The translations under genes were made by a program, and so were the position numbers. The notes beneath the pieces are model-generated. The model searched no databases, had not been told where the DNA came from, and was given only the letters and a program-made list of their open reading frames with translations. A stretch of 64,000 nt of DNA from Clostridiaceae bacterium (lineage in GTDB: Bacteria > Bacillota > Clostridia > Lachnospirales > Lachnospiraceae), in assembly GCA_910574345.1 (NCBI GenBank), contig CAJSZV010000010.1:62001-126000 (forward strand). Reading direction: 5' to 3'. Within the stretch, counting starts at the first letter, position 1, and each line of letters starts with the position of its first letter. Positions 7,932 to 16,516 of this stretch are shown here, one piece after another.

Positions 7932-8945
7932 ATGGAAAGTTATAACCCGGAAACAGGGGAGAGAGTAAAAAAAGCAGTAAAGACGGTGAAACGAGGGGTT
8001 TTGACTGGCATTGGCATCATAGCAGTGCTGATTTTGGGGTTAGGCTCCTTTTACAACATTGAGGAGCAGGAGCAGGCGGTTCTGACCACCTTCGGCATGG
8101 CAGCCAGTGTGACAGAACCGGGACTTCATTTTAAGATCCCCCTGATTCAGAGGGTCCAGAAGGTGAATACCACCATCCAGGGTTTTGCTTTGGGTTACGA
8201 CTTAAATGATAACGTCAGTGATGAAGAGGATTCCCTGATGATCACTAATGACTATAATTTTGTCAATGTGGATTTTTTTATCGAGTATAAGGTGGCGGAT
8301 CCGGTGAAAGCCCTATATGCCTCGGAGGATCCGGTGCTGATTCTTCAGAATATCAGCAAAAGCTGTGTCCGCAGCGTTATCGGAAGTTATGATGTGGATT
8401 CTGTTCTGACGACGGGAAAGAATGAGATTCAGTCCGCTATCCGGGATATGATCGTGGCGAAGCTGGAAGACTATGACATCGGCCTCCAGGTATTCAACGT
8501 GACCATCCAGGATTCGGAGCCCCCTACCATGGAGGTTATGGAAGCGTTCAAGGCCGTGGAGACAGCCAAGCAGGGCAAAGAGACGGCCATCAATAACGCC
8601 AACAAATACCGCAACGAAAAGCTGCCGGGAGCGGAGGCTGAGATTGACAAGATCAAGCAGGAGGCACAAGCTCAGAAGACACAGAGGATCAATGAGGCCA
8701 ATGGGGAAGTGGCTAAATTCAATGCCATGTACGACGAATATGTGAAGAATCCTCAGGTAACAAGACAGCGAATGTTCTATGAGACCATGGAGGAGGTGCT
8801 GCCGAATCTGAAAGTGGTCATTGACGGAACGGACCAGACAAACACCATTCTGCCTCTGGACAGCTTTACGGACAGTGGGGGAGCCGGTCATGCTGCCCAA
8901 GAGACCCAGACCCAGACTCAGGAAGCAGAGAGTAAGGAGGATTAG
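7932..8945 (+). CDS. hflK: HflK-like SPFH/Band 7 membrane protein
   Basis: This 337-residue protein has one N-terminal membrane helix (about 21-42), an SPFH/Band 7 domain (EEQEQAVLTTFGMAASVTEP onward) and a coiled-coil Ala/Glu-rich tail. HflK and HflC form a large membrane complex around the FtsH protease and modulate its activity. I chose ATG 7932 because GTGAGG at 7920-7925 serves as its ribosome site, although a GTG at 7920 is also in frame. hflC starts 2 nt after the stop, so the two are translationally linked. Confidence 0.85.
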   Translation: MESYNPETGERVKKAVKTVKRGVLTGIGIIAVLILGLGSFYNIEEQEQAVLTTFGMAASVTEPGLHFKIPLIQRVQKVNTTIQGFALGYDLNDNVSDEEDSLMITNDYNFVNVDFFIEYKVADPVKALYASEDPVLILQNISKSCVRSVIGSYDVDSVLTTGKNEIQSAIRDMIVAKLEDYDIGLQVFNVTIQDSEPPTMEVMEAFKAVETAKQGKETAINNANKYRNEKLPGAEAEIDKIKQEAQAQKTQRINEANGEVAKFNAMYDEYVKNPQVTRQRMFYETMEEVLPNLKVVIDGTDQTNTILPLDSFTDSGGAGHAAQETQTQTQEAESKED

Positions 8946-8947
8946 CT

Positions 8948-9820
8948 ATGAAAAAAGTCATTGCAAAATGTTTCATGATGGTAATCATACTTGCCGCCTT
9001 CATAGGCCTTGGAGGTTCCTTGGTGGTAACCAGGGAAAATGAATATAAACTGATCCGGGAGTTTGGCCGGGTGAACCGGGTAATCGACAAGGCGGGGCTC
9101 AGCTTTAAAGTACCGTTTATTCAGATGGCTGACACTCTGCCCAAGCAGATTCTCCTCTATGATCTTGCAGCGTCAGATGTCATTACCATGGATAAGAAGA
9201 CCATGCTTACAGACAGCTATGTGCTGTGGCAGATTACGGATCCCTTAACTTTTGCCCAGACCCTGAATTCTTCCATTGCCAATGCGGAGAGAAGGATTGA
9301 CACCACGGTTTACAATTCCATTAAAAATGTGATCAGCAGCATGAGCCAGAATGACGTAATCAGCGGGAGGGACGGGGAACTGTCCCAGGCCATTATGACC
9401 AGCATCGGAGACAGCATGGAGCAGTATGGAATCAGGCTTTTGGCAGTGGAGACAAAAAGGCTGGATCTTCCGGCGGATAATAAGACGGCGGTTTATGAGA
9501 GGATGATCTCTGAGCGGGATAAGATTGCGGCCACTTACGAGGCGGAAGGTCAGGCTGAGGCCAAGGTGATACAGAATACCACAGACAGAGAGATTGCCAT
9601 CTCTATTTCCAATGCCCAGGCGGAGGCAGCCGCCATAACGGCTGAGGGCGAGGCGGAGTATATGAGGATATTGGCGGCGGCCTACAATACGCCGGAGCGG
9701 GCGGAATTCTATGGGTTTGTCAGGGCTCTTGAGGCGGCAAGGGCATCTCTTACAGGCAGCAGCAACACCTTGATTTTACCAGGGGATTCTCCTATAGCAA
9801 GTATTTTTATGAGACAGTAA
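8948..9820 (+). CDS. hflC: HflC-like SPFH/Band 7 membrane protein
   Basis: The protein has 290 residues with an N-terminal signal-anchor helix (about 5-24), the Band 7 start VVTRENEYKLIREFGRV and a helical C-terminus with EGQAEAKVIQNTTDREI, all typical of HflC. It is the partner of the upstream HflK and should sit in the same FtsH-associated membrane complex. AAGGAGG lies 7 nt before the ATG. metF follows after 56 nt without an obvious terminator, so read-through into the methionine genes is possible. Confidence 0.85.
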   Translation: MKKVIAKCFMMVIILAAFIGLGGSLVVTRENEYKLIREFGRVNRVIDKAGLSFKVPFIQMADTLPKQILLYDLAASDVITMDKKTMLTDSYVLWQITDPLTFAQTLNSSIANAERRIDTTVYNSIKNVISSMSQNDVISGRDGELSQAIMTSIGDSMEQYGIRLLAVETKRLDLPADNKTAVYERMISERDKIAATYEAEGQAEAKVIQNTTDREIAISISNAQAEAAAITAEGEAEYMRILAAAYNTPERAEFYGFVRALEAARASLTGSSNTLILPGDSPIASIFMRQ

Positions 9821-9876
9821 AAGGGTGACAAGCCTGAAGAAAAGCAGAATGCAGAATGAAAAAGGGGAAGAGAGAA

Positions 9877-10743
9877 ATGAAGATCAAAGATATACTTGGC
9901 CAGGGGAGACCCACCCTTTCTTTTGAGGTGTTTCCGCCTAAGACTGAGGATAATTACGAGACGGTGGAGAAAGCGGCGAGAGAGATTGCCGGGCTGCGGC
10001 CGGCTTTTATGAGCGTGACTTATGGGGCCGGCGGGGGGACCAGCCGGTATACGGTGGATATTGCCGCAGCGCTGAATAATGAATATCATGTGCCCACTCT
10101 GGCACATCTTACCTGTGTGTCTTCTTCCAGGGAAAAGGTTCATCAGGTGCTTAAGGAGCTGGAAGAGAAAGGGATTGAGAATGTTCTGGCTTTGAGGGGG
10201 GATATACCGAAAGACGGAAGGACAGCCCATGACTATCGGTATGCGTCGGAACTGATCCGGGAGATTAAGGAGAAAGGGGATTTCTGCATCGGAGCCGCCT
10301 GTTATCCGGAGGGGCATGTGGAATCGGCCAACAAGACGGCGGATATTGGATATCTGAAGGAGAAAGTGGAAGCGGGATGTGATTTTGTCACAACTCAGAT
10401 GTTTTTTGACAACAATATCCTTTATAATTATCTGTACCGGGTGCGGGAGAAAGGGATTACGGTCCCCGTGGTAGCGGGGATTATGCCGGTGACCAATGTT
10501 TCCCAGATTAAACGGATCTGCCAGATGTCGGGAACCTATCTGCCTTCCCGGTTTAAAGCCATTGTAGACAGGTTCGGTGACCGTCCGGCGGCTATGAAAC
10601 AGGCGGGCATCGCCTATGCTACGGAACAGATTATTGACCTTATCGCCAATGGGATCAACGGAATCCATATTTATTCCATGAACAAGCCCGATGTGGCAGC
10701 GCGAATTCAGGAAAGTCTGTCGGAAATCATAGAGCAGGCATAA
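9877..10743 (+). CDS. metF: 5,10-methylenetetrahydrofolate reductase
   Basis: This 288-residue TIM-barrel flavoprotein reduces methylene-THF to 5-methyl-THF, the methyl donor for MetH encoded two genes downstream. Visible signatures are LSFEVFPPKT near the N-terminus, the FAD/folate region NVLALRGDIPKD and TTQMFFDN. An in-frame ATG exists at 9856, but AAGGGGAAG at 9862-9870 is placed correctly for ATG 9877 and the product then starts MKIKDIL as in the family. No riboswitch is seen upstream. Confidence 0.92.
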   Translation: MKIKDILGQGRPTLSFEVFPPKTEDNYETVEKAAREIAGLRPAFMSVTYGAGGGTSRYTVDIAAALNNEYHVPTLAHLTCVSSSREKVHQVLKELEEKGIENVLALRGDIPKDGRTAHDYRYASELIREIKEKGDFCIGAACYPEGHVESANKTADIGYLKEKVEAGCDFVTTQMFFDNNILYNYLYRVREKGITVPVVAGIMPVTNVSQIKRICQMSGTYLPSRFKAIVDRFGDRPAAMKQAGIAYATEQIIDLIANGINGIHIYSMNKPDVAARIQESLSEIIEQA

Positions 10744-10764
10744 CACTGTAAGAGGAGGCGGAGG

Positions 10765-11409
10765 ATGAATCTGAGAGAGACTCTTCGATATCTGGGCTAC
10801 AGAGGACACAAGCCTGACGAGCAGACGTTGTCATTAATAGAAGAGTGCTGGCGGGAGCTGGAAGGGGCGGCGGTGAAGAAGGCTTTGTACCGGGAATTTC
10901 CACTGGGGTTTTTGGACGACGGGAGGCTTGATATGGGGTGCTTTAAGACAAAAAGTCAGGCGCTTTCAAAGAATCTGGCGGACTGCGGCCATGTCCTGTT
11001 ATTTGCAGCCACATTGGGAATCCAGGCGGATAATCTGATCCGGCGGTATACCCGCCTTAAGATGAGCAAGGCCGTAGTCATGCAGGCAGCGGCGGCGGCC
11101 ATGCTGGAGGACTACTGCGATGAGATAAACGAAGAACTGAAACAGGCCTATGAAAAGAAAGGCCTGTATCTGCGGCCCCGCTTCAGTCCGGGATACGGGG
11201 ATTTTCCTTTGGAGTGTCAGCCGGAATTTCTTAGGGGGCTGGAAGCAGGAAAACGGATGGGAATTACTCTGACAGACAGTCTTTTGATGGTGCCTTCCAA
11301 GTCTGTAACCGCAGTAATCGGCGTCAGTTCCCAGAAAGGAGACTGCAGGGTTAAGGGATGCGAATCCTGCCCCCAAAAAGAATGCCAATACAGGAGGAAG
11401 GCCATATGA
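10765..11409 (+). CDS. Stand-alone MetH reactivation domain protein
   Basis: The 214-residue product resembles the S-adenosylmethionine-binding activation domain normally fused to MetH. It carries RPRFSPGYGDFPLECQ, containing the SAM-contacting R-x3-GYG pattern, and a Cys-rich end (CESCPQKECQYR). In many Bacillota this domain is separate and reductively remethylates cob(II)alamin on MetH. Its TGA overlaps the metH ATG by 4 nt (ATGA), which fits a stoichiometric partner of the MetH that lacks this domain. Confidence 0.87.
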   Translation: MNLRETLRYLGYRGHKPDEQTLSLIEECWRELEGAAVKKALYREFPLGFLDDGRLDMGCFKTKSQALSKNLADCGHVLLFAATLGIQADNLIRRYTRLKMSKAVVMQAAAAAMLEDYCDEINEELKQAYEKKGLYLRPRFSPGYGDFPLECQPEFLRGLEAGKRMGITLTDSLLMVPSKSVTAVIGVSSQKGDCRVKGCESCPQKECQYRRKAI

Positions 11410-13889
11410 AATTATTAGATGAGATCAAAAGACGAAAAATATTCTGCGACGGCGGTATGGGAAGTCTTCTTCAGGCCAGAGGGCTAAAGGCCGGGGAACT
11501 GCCGGAGACCTGGAATCTGCTCCGCCCGGAGGTTCTGAGAGAGATTCATGAAGAATATCTCATGGCAGGATGCGATATTGTCACCACCAATACATTCGGA
11601 GCCAACAGGCTTAAATTCCCGGCCGGCGGGGAATTTGATTTGAAGGAGATCATAAAAGCAGCCGTGAACAATGCCAGAGCAGCCGTAAACAGAGCGGGAC
11701 ACGGATGGGTCGCTCTGGACATGGGACCTACAGGGAAGCTTTTAAAGCCTTTGGGGGATCTGGATTTTGACCATGCGTATGAGCTCTACAGAGAAGTGGT
11801 GGAGGCAGGATGTGAGGCAGGGGCGGACCTGATTCTGGCGGAGACCATGAGTGACGGGTATGAAGCCAAGGCGGCTGTCCTTGCGGCCAGGGAGAACAGT
11901 TCTCTTCCTGTGTTTGCCACCATGATATTTGACGAGAAAGGAAAACTTCTCACTGGCGGCGACGTGGAGTCGGCGGTGGCTATGCTGGAAGGGTTAGGTG
12001 TCCATGGCCTGGGGATCAACTGCGGTCTGGGACCGGTGCAGATGAAAGGGATTGCGGCGCAGATTCTTAAGATTGCCTCTGTGCCGGTGATTGTGAATCC
12101 CAACGCGGGCCTTCCAAGAAGCGAAGGCGGAAAAACCGTCTATGATATTGACGAGGAACAGTTTGGGGCGGTTATGGAAGAGATAGGGGACATGGGAGTC
12201 CATGTACTGGGCGGCTGTTGCGGCACCACACCGGAACATATCAGGGAGCTGGTGAGACGGTGCAGAGAGAAAGTGCAGACGCTTCCGGAAGAGAAGAACC
12301 GAACCGTGGTTTCTTCATACACCCATGCTGTGGTTATGGACAGGGACCCTGTTATTATCGGCGAGAGAATCAACCCTACGGGGAAATCCCGGTTTAAGCA
12401 GGCTCTGAAAGACCATGATCTGGAATATATCCTGCAGGAAGGCGTGACCCAGCAGGATCACGGCGCTCATATCCTGGATGTGAATGTGGGACTTCCGGGC
12501 ATCGACGAACCTCAGATGATGGAGGATACGGTGAAAGAACTCCAGAGCGTGATTGACCTTCCCCTGCAGATTGATACCTCTGATCTGAAAGCCATGGAGA
12601 GGGCCATGCGTATTTATAACGGAAAACCTTTGATTAATTCGGTTAACGGGAAGAAGGAATCTATGGAGGCCGTATTTCCTCTGGTAAAGCGGTACGGCGG
12701 CGTAGTGGTGGCTCTGACTCTTGATGAGAGCGGTATTCCTGACACGGCTCAGGGAAGGCTGGATATTGCAGAGAGAATCTATAACACGGCGGCACAGTAT
12801 GGCATAAAACCCAAAGACATCCTCATTGATGCCCTCTGTCTCACCGTAAGTTCTGACAGCAAAGGTGCCTTGACTACCCTTAAGACTCTCCAAGGCGTAA
12901 AGGAGAGGTTCGGCGGCAAGACGATTCTGGGCGTGTCCAATATCTCCTTTGGCCTTCCCCAGAGAGAGATCATCAACGCTTCCTTTTTTACCATGGCTCT
13001 GGCCCAGGGGCTCAACGCCGCCATCATGAACCCTAACTCGGAGGCCATGATGAGGGCTTACTACAGCTTCCGCGCTTTGGCTGATCTTGACCGGCAGTGC
13101 GGGGATTATATTGACCGATACGGGAAACTGCCCGCAGAGGGCGTAGGTCTGGGAAGTACGGCAGAAAAAAGCAGCCTGCCTCAGGCACAGGGACTTTCGG
13201 CTCAGGGAGCAAAAGGCCCGGCAGGAGGAAGTCTTGGGGTCCGGACAGCCATGGGCCTTTCGGACTGCATCCGGCGGGGCTTAAAGGAGCGGGCCCAGGA
13301 GGAGGTGAAAGACCTTCTTAAGGAGAGGGAAGCTCTGGACATTATTAACCATGAGATGATACCGGCTCTGGACTATGTGGGAAAAGGATTTGAGAAGGGA
13401 ACCTTGTTCCTTCCCCAGCTTCTCATGAGCGCCGAGGCGGCCAAGGCGGCCTTTGAGGTGATTAAGGACCGTATGGCAGGCACAGGGGAAAGTCAGAAAA
13501 AGAAGGGAACAGTTATTCTTGCCACGGTAAAGGGGGACATTCATGATATCGGGAAAAATATTGTGAAGGTCCTTTTGGAAAACTACAGCTATGAGGTTCT
13601 TGATCTGGGAAAGGATGTTTTGCCGGAGAAAATCGTAAGGGAGGCTGTGGAGCGTCACGTACCCTTGGTGGGATTAAGCGCGTTGATGACCACCACGGTG
13701 CCCAGCATGGAGGAAACCATCATCCGGCTGAGGCAAAAGGCTCCATGGGTGAAAGTGATGGTAGGCGGTGCGGTTCTTACAGAAGAGTATGCCAAAACCA
13801 TCGGTGCAGACCAATACTGTAAAGACGCCATGGCGTCAGTAAACTATGCGGAGTCAGTAATCGTTCAGAAAGAGAGGGCGGACAGGTGA
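11406..13889 (+). CDS. metH: Cobalamin-dependent methionine synthase without activation domain
   Basis: This 827-residue protein transfers a methyl group from methyl-THF via cobalamin to homocysteine. Domains in order: homocysteine-binding barrel (about 1-290) with zinc ligands Cys206, Cys271 and Cys272 (GGCCGTTPEH); pterin-binding barrel (about 310-580); cobalamin cap and binding domains (about 630-825) with the axial-ligand motif DIHDIG at 711-716. A Gly/Ala/Ser-rich linker at about 580-615 separates the barrels from the cobalamin module. The C-terminal activation domain is absent and encoded by the preceding gene. The start follows GGAGGAAGG at 11393-11401. Confidence 0.93.
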   Translation: MKLLDEIKRRKIFCDGGMGSLLQARGLKAGELPETWNLLRPEVLREIHEEYLMAGCDIVTTNTFGANRLKFPAGGEFDLKEIIKAAVNNARAAVNRAGHGWVALDMGPTGKLLKPLGDLDFDHAYELYREVVEAGCEAGADLILAETMSDGYEAKAAVLAARENSSLPVFATMIFDEKGKLLTGGDVESAVAMLEGLGVHGLGINCGLGPVQMKGIAAQILKIASVPVIVNPNAGLPRSEGGKTVYDIDEEQFGAVMEEIGDMGVHVLGGCCGTTPEHIRELVRRCREKVQTLPEEKNRTVVSSYTHAVVMDRDPVIIGERINPTGKSRFKQALKDHDLEYILQEGVTQQDHGAHILDVNVGLPGIDEPQMMEDTVKELQSVIDLPLQIDTSDLKAMERAMRIYNGKPLINSVNGKKESMEAVFPLVKRYGGVVVALTLDESGIPDTAQGRLDIAERIYNTAAQYGIKPKDILIDALCLTVSSDSKGALTTLKTLQGVKERFGGKTILGVSNISFGLPQREIINASFFTMALAQGLNAAIMNPNSEAMMRAYYSFRALADLDRQCGDYIDRYGKLPAEGVGLGSTAEKSSLPQAQGLSAQGAKGPAGGSLGVRTAMGLSDCIRRGLKERAQEEVKDLLKEREALDIINHEMIPALDYVGKGFEKGTLFLPQLLMSAEAAKAAFEVIKDRMAGTGESQKKKGTVILATVKGDIHDIGKNIVKVLLENYSYEVLDLGKDVLPEKIVREAVERHVPLVGLSALMTTTVPSMEETIIRLRQKAPWVKVMVGGAVLTEEYAKTIGADQYCKDAMASVNYAESVIVQKERADR

Positions 13890-14416
13890 TCTGGGAGTTT
13901 GAGTGGCTGTACGCCATACAAAAAATCCACAGCCCTCGGCTTGACCGGATTATGGTGTTTGTCACCGGCCTGGCCAATCATGGGGAACTGTGGATTGCTT
14001 TGGGACTGATACTCTTGTGCTTTGTCAGGACCAGGCGGATGGGGGCCGGGGTTCTTTTGTCCATCGCGCTGGGATATGTGACAGGCAATCTTCTGCTTAA
14101 AAACATATTCGCCAGGAGCCGTCCGTGCTGGCTGAGACCGGAGGTGCCTCTTTTAGTCCCTGTTCCCGGAGACTATTCTTTTCCGTCAGGTCATACCCTG
14201 GTATCTTTTGAAGGGGCGTTCTCTGTATTCAGAGGGAACCGGAAGTGGGGGATAGGAGCCATGGCTTTAGCGGCGCTCATTGCCTTCTCCAGGCTCTATC
14301 TTTTTGTGCACTTTCCCACAGATATTCTGGGCGGGCTCGTGCTGGCAATGGGGAATGCCTGGGCGGGGGAACAGATAATAAAGAGGGGGATTAAGGGGTC
14401 AGTACAAAACACATAA
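13886..14416 (+). CDS. PAP2 family membrane phosphatase
   Basis: The protein has 176 residues, several membrane helices and the three PAP2 phosphatase motifs: KNIFARSRP, PSGHT and RLYLFVHFPTDILGG. Such enzymes dephosphorylate lipid pyrophosphates, for example undecaprenyl pyrophosphate or phosphatidylglycerol phosphate, at the membrane surface. It begins with GTG overlapping the metH stop by 4 nt, suggesting co-transcription with metH. Its 3' end overlaps the convergent M14 gene by 26 bp. The lipid substrate is not deducible. Confidence 0.85.
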   Translation: MIWEFEWLYAIQKIHSPRLDRIMVFVTGLANHGELWIALGLILLCFVRTRRMGAGVLLSIALGYVTGNLLLKNIFARSRPCWLRPEVPLLVPVPGDYSFPSGHTLVSFEGAFSVFRGNRKWGIGAMALAALIAFSRLYLFVHFPTDILGGLVLAMGNAWAGEQIIKRGIKGSVQNT

Positions 14417-15602
14417 CCCTTGCCCATACGGACTTATTCTGATTCCATACAGACTCGTACTCACTGACAGGCATGGGGCAGGCCACGCTGCCGGTCTCAA
14501 TGGTAACGCTGGGCGCCGTCTGCCCGTTCATCTGAACCCAGTCTTTGTAACCGCCTTTTCCCCTGCTGCCGTCTAAGGGGTAACCTGTGACTTTGGAAAT
14601 GCTTTCGGCCAGGGCCAGGGAAGAATCAGCCGACTGGTTAGGATCCGTATCCCAGTATATGATATTGCCCATGGAATGGTAGCTGACAGTGGCTGCCCAG
14701 GTCCGCTGTCCGGTGAGAGAGGCAAGAGCCTGGCTTTCCGGTTCGGAAAGAGGGGAAGGGCCTTTATAATTGGCATAGGAACCGGCAGTGGTGGGAATCT
14801 GAATCTCTTCCCATCGGGCGGGAAAGTTGTGGTTCAGATCCACGCCGGCCCCATTGCTTTTCCAGTAAGGCAGATATTCCTCCAGACTTAAAACTGTTTT
14901 GCCGGCTTCCACATCCCGGTTGTAGCAGGCAAGGATCTCCTGTCTTAAGGCATCGGAACCCACAGCTGACAAGCCGTACTGGGAGATGGCCACTCCGTCG
15001 GGGTTGGTCATGGGGACATAATGGAGAGCCACCTGGGCAAACATATCCGAAAGAGCCCGATCGTCATAATGCCCTGTGTCATAATTGGCCAAAGCCAGTT
15101 CAAGCTGGTTCATCATAAGCAGAGGAGTCATGTATTCCCTTCCATGGATGGCTCCTTGGAAGAGAACATGGCTGGCGGCGTCAGGATTGCCGATGACGAT
15201 CTCATAGATGGCTCTGCCGTCACGGGACCGTCCAATCACATTCACCTGCATCTTATCACTATATCGTTCCTTTAAGGCGGAAATATCCGCCTCCATCTGT
15301 TCATGGGAATACTTATCTGTAATCTTTACAATGGGATTTTCAATAGGTTTATCCAGAAAATCATTACGAACCAATATGACGGGAAGAAGGGTGGTTCCTC
15401 CGGGAGTTTCTGTCCCGATACCAGGTCCGATTTCTTTCTTGGGAGTGTAGACATAGGAGGGCCCTTTCACCGGCCCGGCCCCGATACCAGGTCCATACTC
15501 GTAAGGTTCGTCGGCCCAGACAACGAGGGAATCGTTATGAAAAGCCGCGGTCATGCTGCCTATCAGGGCAGCGCTCAATGTGATGCACAGAAATTTTTTC
15601 AT
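14391..15602 (-). CDS. Secreted M14 family zinc carboxypeptidase
   Basis: The precursor has 403 residues and a signal peptide (MKKFLCITLSAALIGSMTAA...). The M14 catalytic domain shows the zinc motif HGREY, the substrate-binding DLNHNFPARWEE, the third zinc ligand in SYHSMGNIIYW and the catalytic Glu in VTIETGS. Family members in Bacillota cleave gamma-D-Glu-diamino acid bonds of peptidoglycan or peptides outside the cell. I chose the start at 15602 because AAGGAGA precedes it and the signal peptide then begins correctly; an upstream in-frame start at 15650 lacks this. Between signal and domain is a Gly/Pro-rich linker. Confidence 0.88.
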   Translation of the reverse strand: MKKFLCITLSAALIGSMTAAFHNDSLVVWADEPYEYGPGIGAGPVKGPSYVYTPKKEIGPGIGTETPGGTTLLPVILVRNDFLDKPIENPIVKITDKYSHEQMEADISALKERYSDKMQVNVIGRSRDGRAIYEIVIGNPDAASHVLFQGAIHGREYMTPLLMMNQLELALANYDTGHYDDRALSDMFAQVALHYVPMTNPDGVAISQYGLSAVGSDALRQEILACYNRDVEAGKTVLSLEEYLPYWKSNGAGVDLNHNFPARWEEIQIPTTAGSYANYKGPSPLSEPESQALASLTGQRTWAATVSYHSMGNIIYWDTDPNQSADSSLALAESISKVTGYPLDGSRGKGGYKDWVQMNGQTAPSVTIETGSVACPMPVSEYESVWNQNKSVWARVMCFVLTP

Positions 15603-15688
15603 GGTGAACGTCTCCTTGAACAGTAACGAAATAAATGCCGTCTCCCTCATCTGCAGAGGCGGCGCGTACCATCTTACTTATGCTATTC

Positions 15689-15717
15689 ACTGTACTCTGA
15701 ATCTATCACCGGGTCAA
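15689..15717 (-). promoter_or_regulatory. Promoter of the M14 carboxypeptidase gene
   Basis: On the minus strand TTGACC (plus 15712-15717) and TACAGT (plus 15689-15694) are spaced 17 bp apart. The leader to the ATG at 15602 is about 80 nt. Confidence 0.5.
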
Positions 15718-15788
15718 CGAAATATTTCTTACATTTTCTTATACTCTTGTCCACGGAGAGAATGCATTTCTGCAGAAAACTTTTGTTT

Positions 15789-16481
15789 TCACCGTGCATT
15801 TTCCCTGAGAATTCGGATCTCTTTGCCATATCCCTCCAGTTCATTGGGAGTTTCCAGATAGAAGGGGAGGGCTTTTAAAGCAGGATGGTTTATGATCCGC
15901 ACCATAGCCTCCAGCCCTATATACCCTTCTCCGATTTTCGCATGTCTGTCTTTGCGGGCGCCGAGAGGATTGAGACTGTCGTTGAGATGGATGGCTTTCA
16001 GCCGGGAAAGTCCGATTACCTCATCAAAATGATTCAGCACCTTATCAAGGCTATGAACAATATCATATCCTCCGTCCCAGACATGGCAGGTATCAAGGCA
16101 TACTCCCATATGATCGGACAACTCCACCCGGTCAAGGATCTCCCGAAGCTCCTCGAACTCCCGGCCAATCTCACTGCCTTTCCCCGCCATGGTTTCCAGA
16201 AGAACCGTAGTGTTTTGGTCCGGTGTTAAAATCGAATTGAGCATATGGGCAATGTGTGCGATGCCTGTCTCCGCGCCCTGCCCCACATGGCTTCCGGGAT
16301 GAAAATTGTAGTTGTTTCCCGGAGTGTATTCCATGCGCTTTAAGTCGTCCGCCATGGTATTTTGGGCAAACTCCCGAAGATGTTCATCGGCGGAAGCCCC
16401 ATTCAGAGTGTAGGGGGCATGGGCCAGGATTTTTACGATATAATGTTTTTCAAAAAGCCGGAAATGCTGAAAAATAAGCAT
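15789..16481 (-). pseudogene. nfo: Endonuclease IV, 3' part (split by the prophage)
   Basis: From about [12 protein letters not shown] to the end (214 residues) this is the C-terminal three quarters of endonuclease IV, which cuts DNA 5' of abasic sites using three zinc ions. The metal-binding motifs are all present: [46 protein letters not shown] and FYLETP. The first 16 residues of the frame are prophage sequence, and its ATG (16479-16481) lies in the right arm of a prophage terminator. The missing first 61 residues are encoded at 59163-59420. The reconstructed protein has about 276 residues, normal for the family. Activity of the fragment alone is doubtful. Confidence 0.9.
16430..16445. other. 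attL, left prophage-chromosome junction
   Basis: Comparing the two nfo halves places the crossover at TTTTT (16430-16434) followed by an imperfect match. The sequence TTTTTACGATATAATG here aligns with TTTTTGTGATGCCATG at 59231-59246, sharing TTTTT, GAT and ATG. Joining the halves at this point restores the nfo frame with no missing residues. Confidence 0.7.
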
Positions 16482-16493
16482 TTCCGGCTTTTT
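16452..16493 (-). terminator. Strong bidirectional terminator at the prophage left end
   Basis: A perfect 17-bp stem (16452-16468 with 16477-16493) with A-run and T-run flanks and an 8-nt loop lies between the integrase gene and the nfo fragment. It would stop integrase transcripts before the chromosome. The apparent start codon of the nfo fragment is inside its right arm. Confidence 0.85.
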
Positions 16494-16495
16494 CT

Positions 16496-16516
16496 GTTTC
16501 TAGTTTGTTTCTAGTT
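16496..16516. repeat. Tandem direct repeat, possible integrase arm sites
   Basis: GTTTCTAGTT occurs at 16496-16505 and again at 16507-16516, an 11-bp period, about 60 bp inside attL and touching the integrase stop codon. Position suggests arm-type integrase binding sites (inference). Confidence 0.35.

Noticed and set aside
9821-9876. SAM or cobalamin riboswitch before metF/metH
   Set aside because: The 56-nt gap after hflC is too short and contains no recognisable riboswitch core; the methionine genes seem to be read from the hflKC side.
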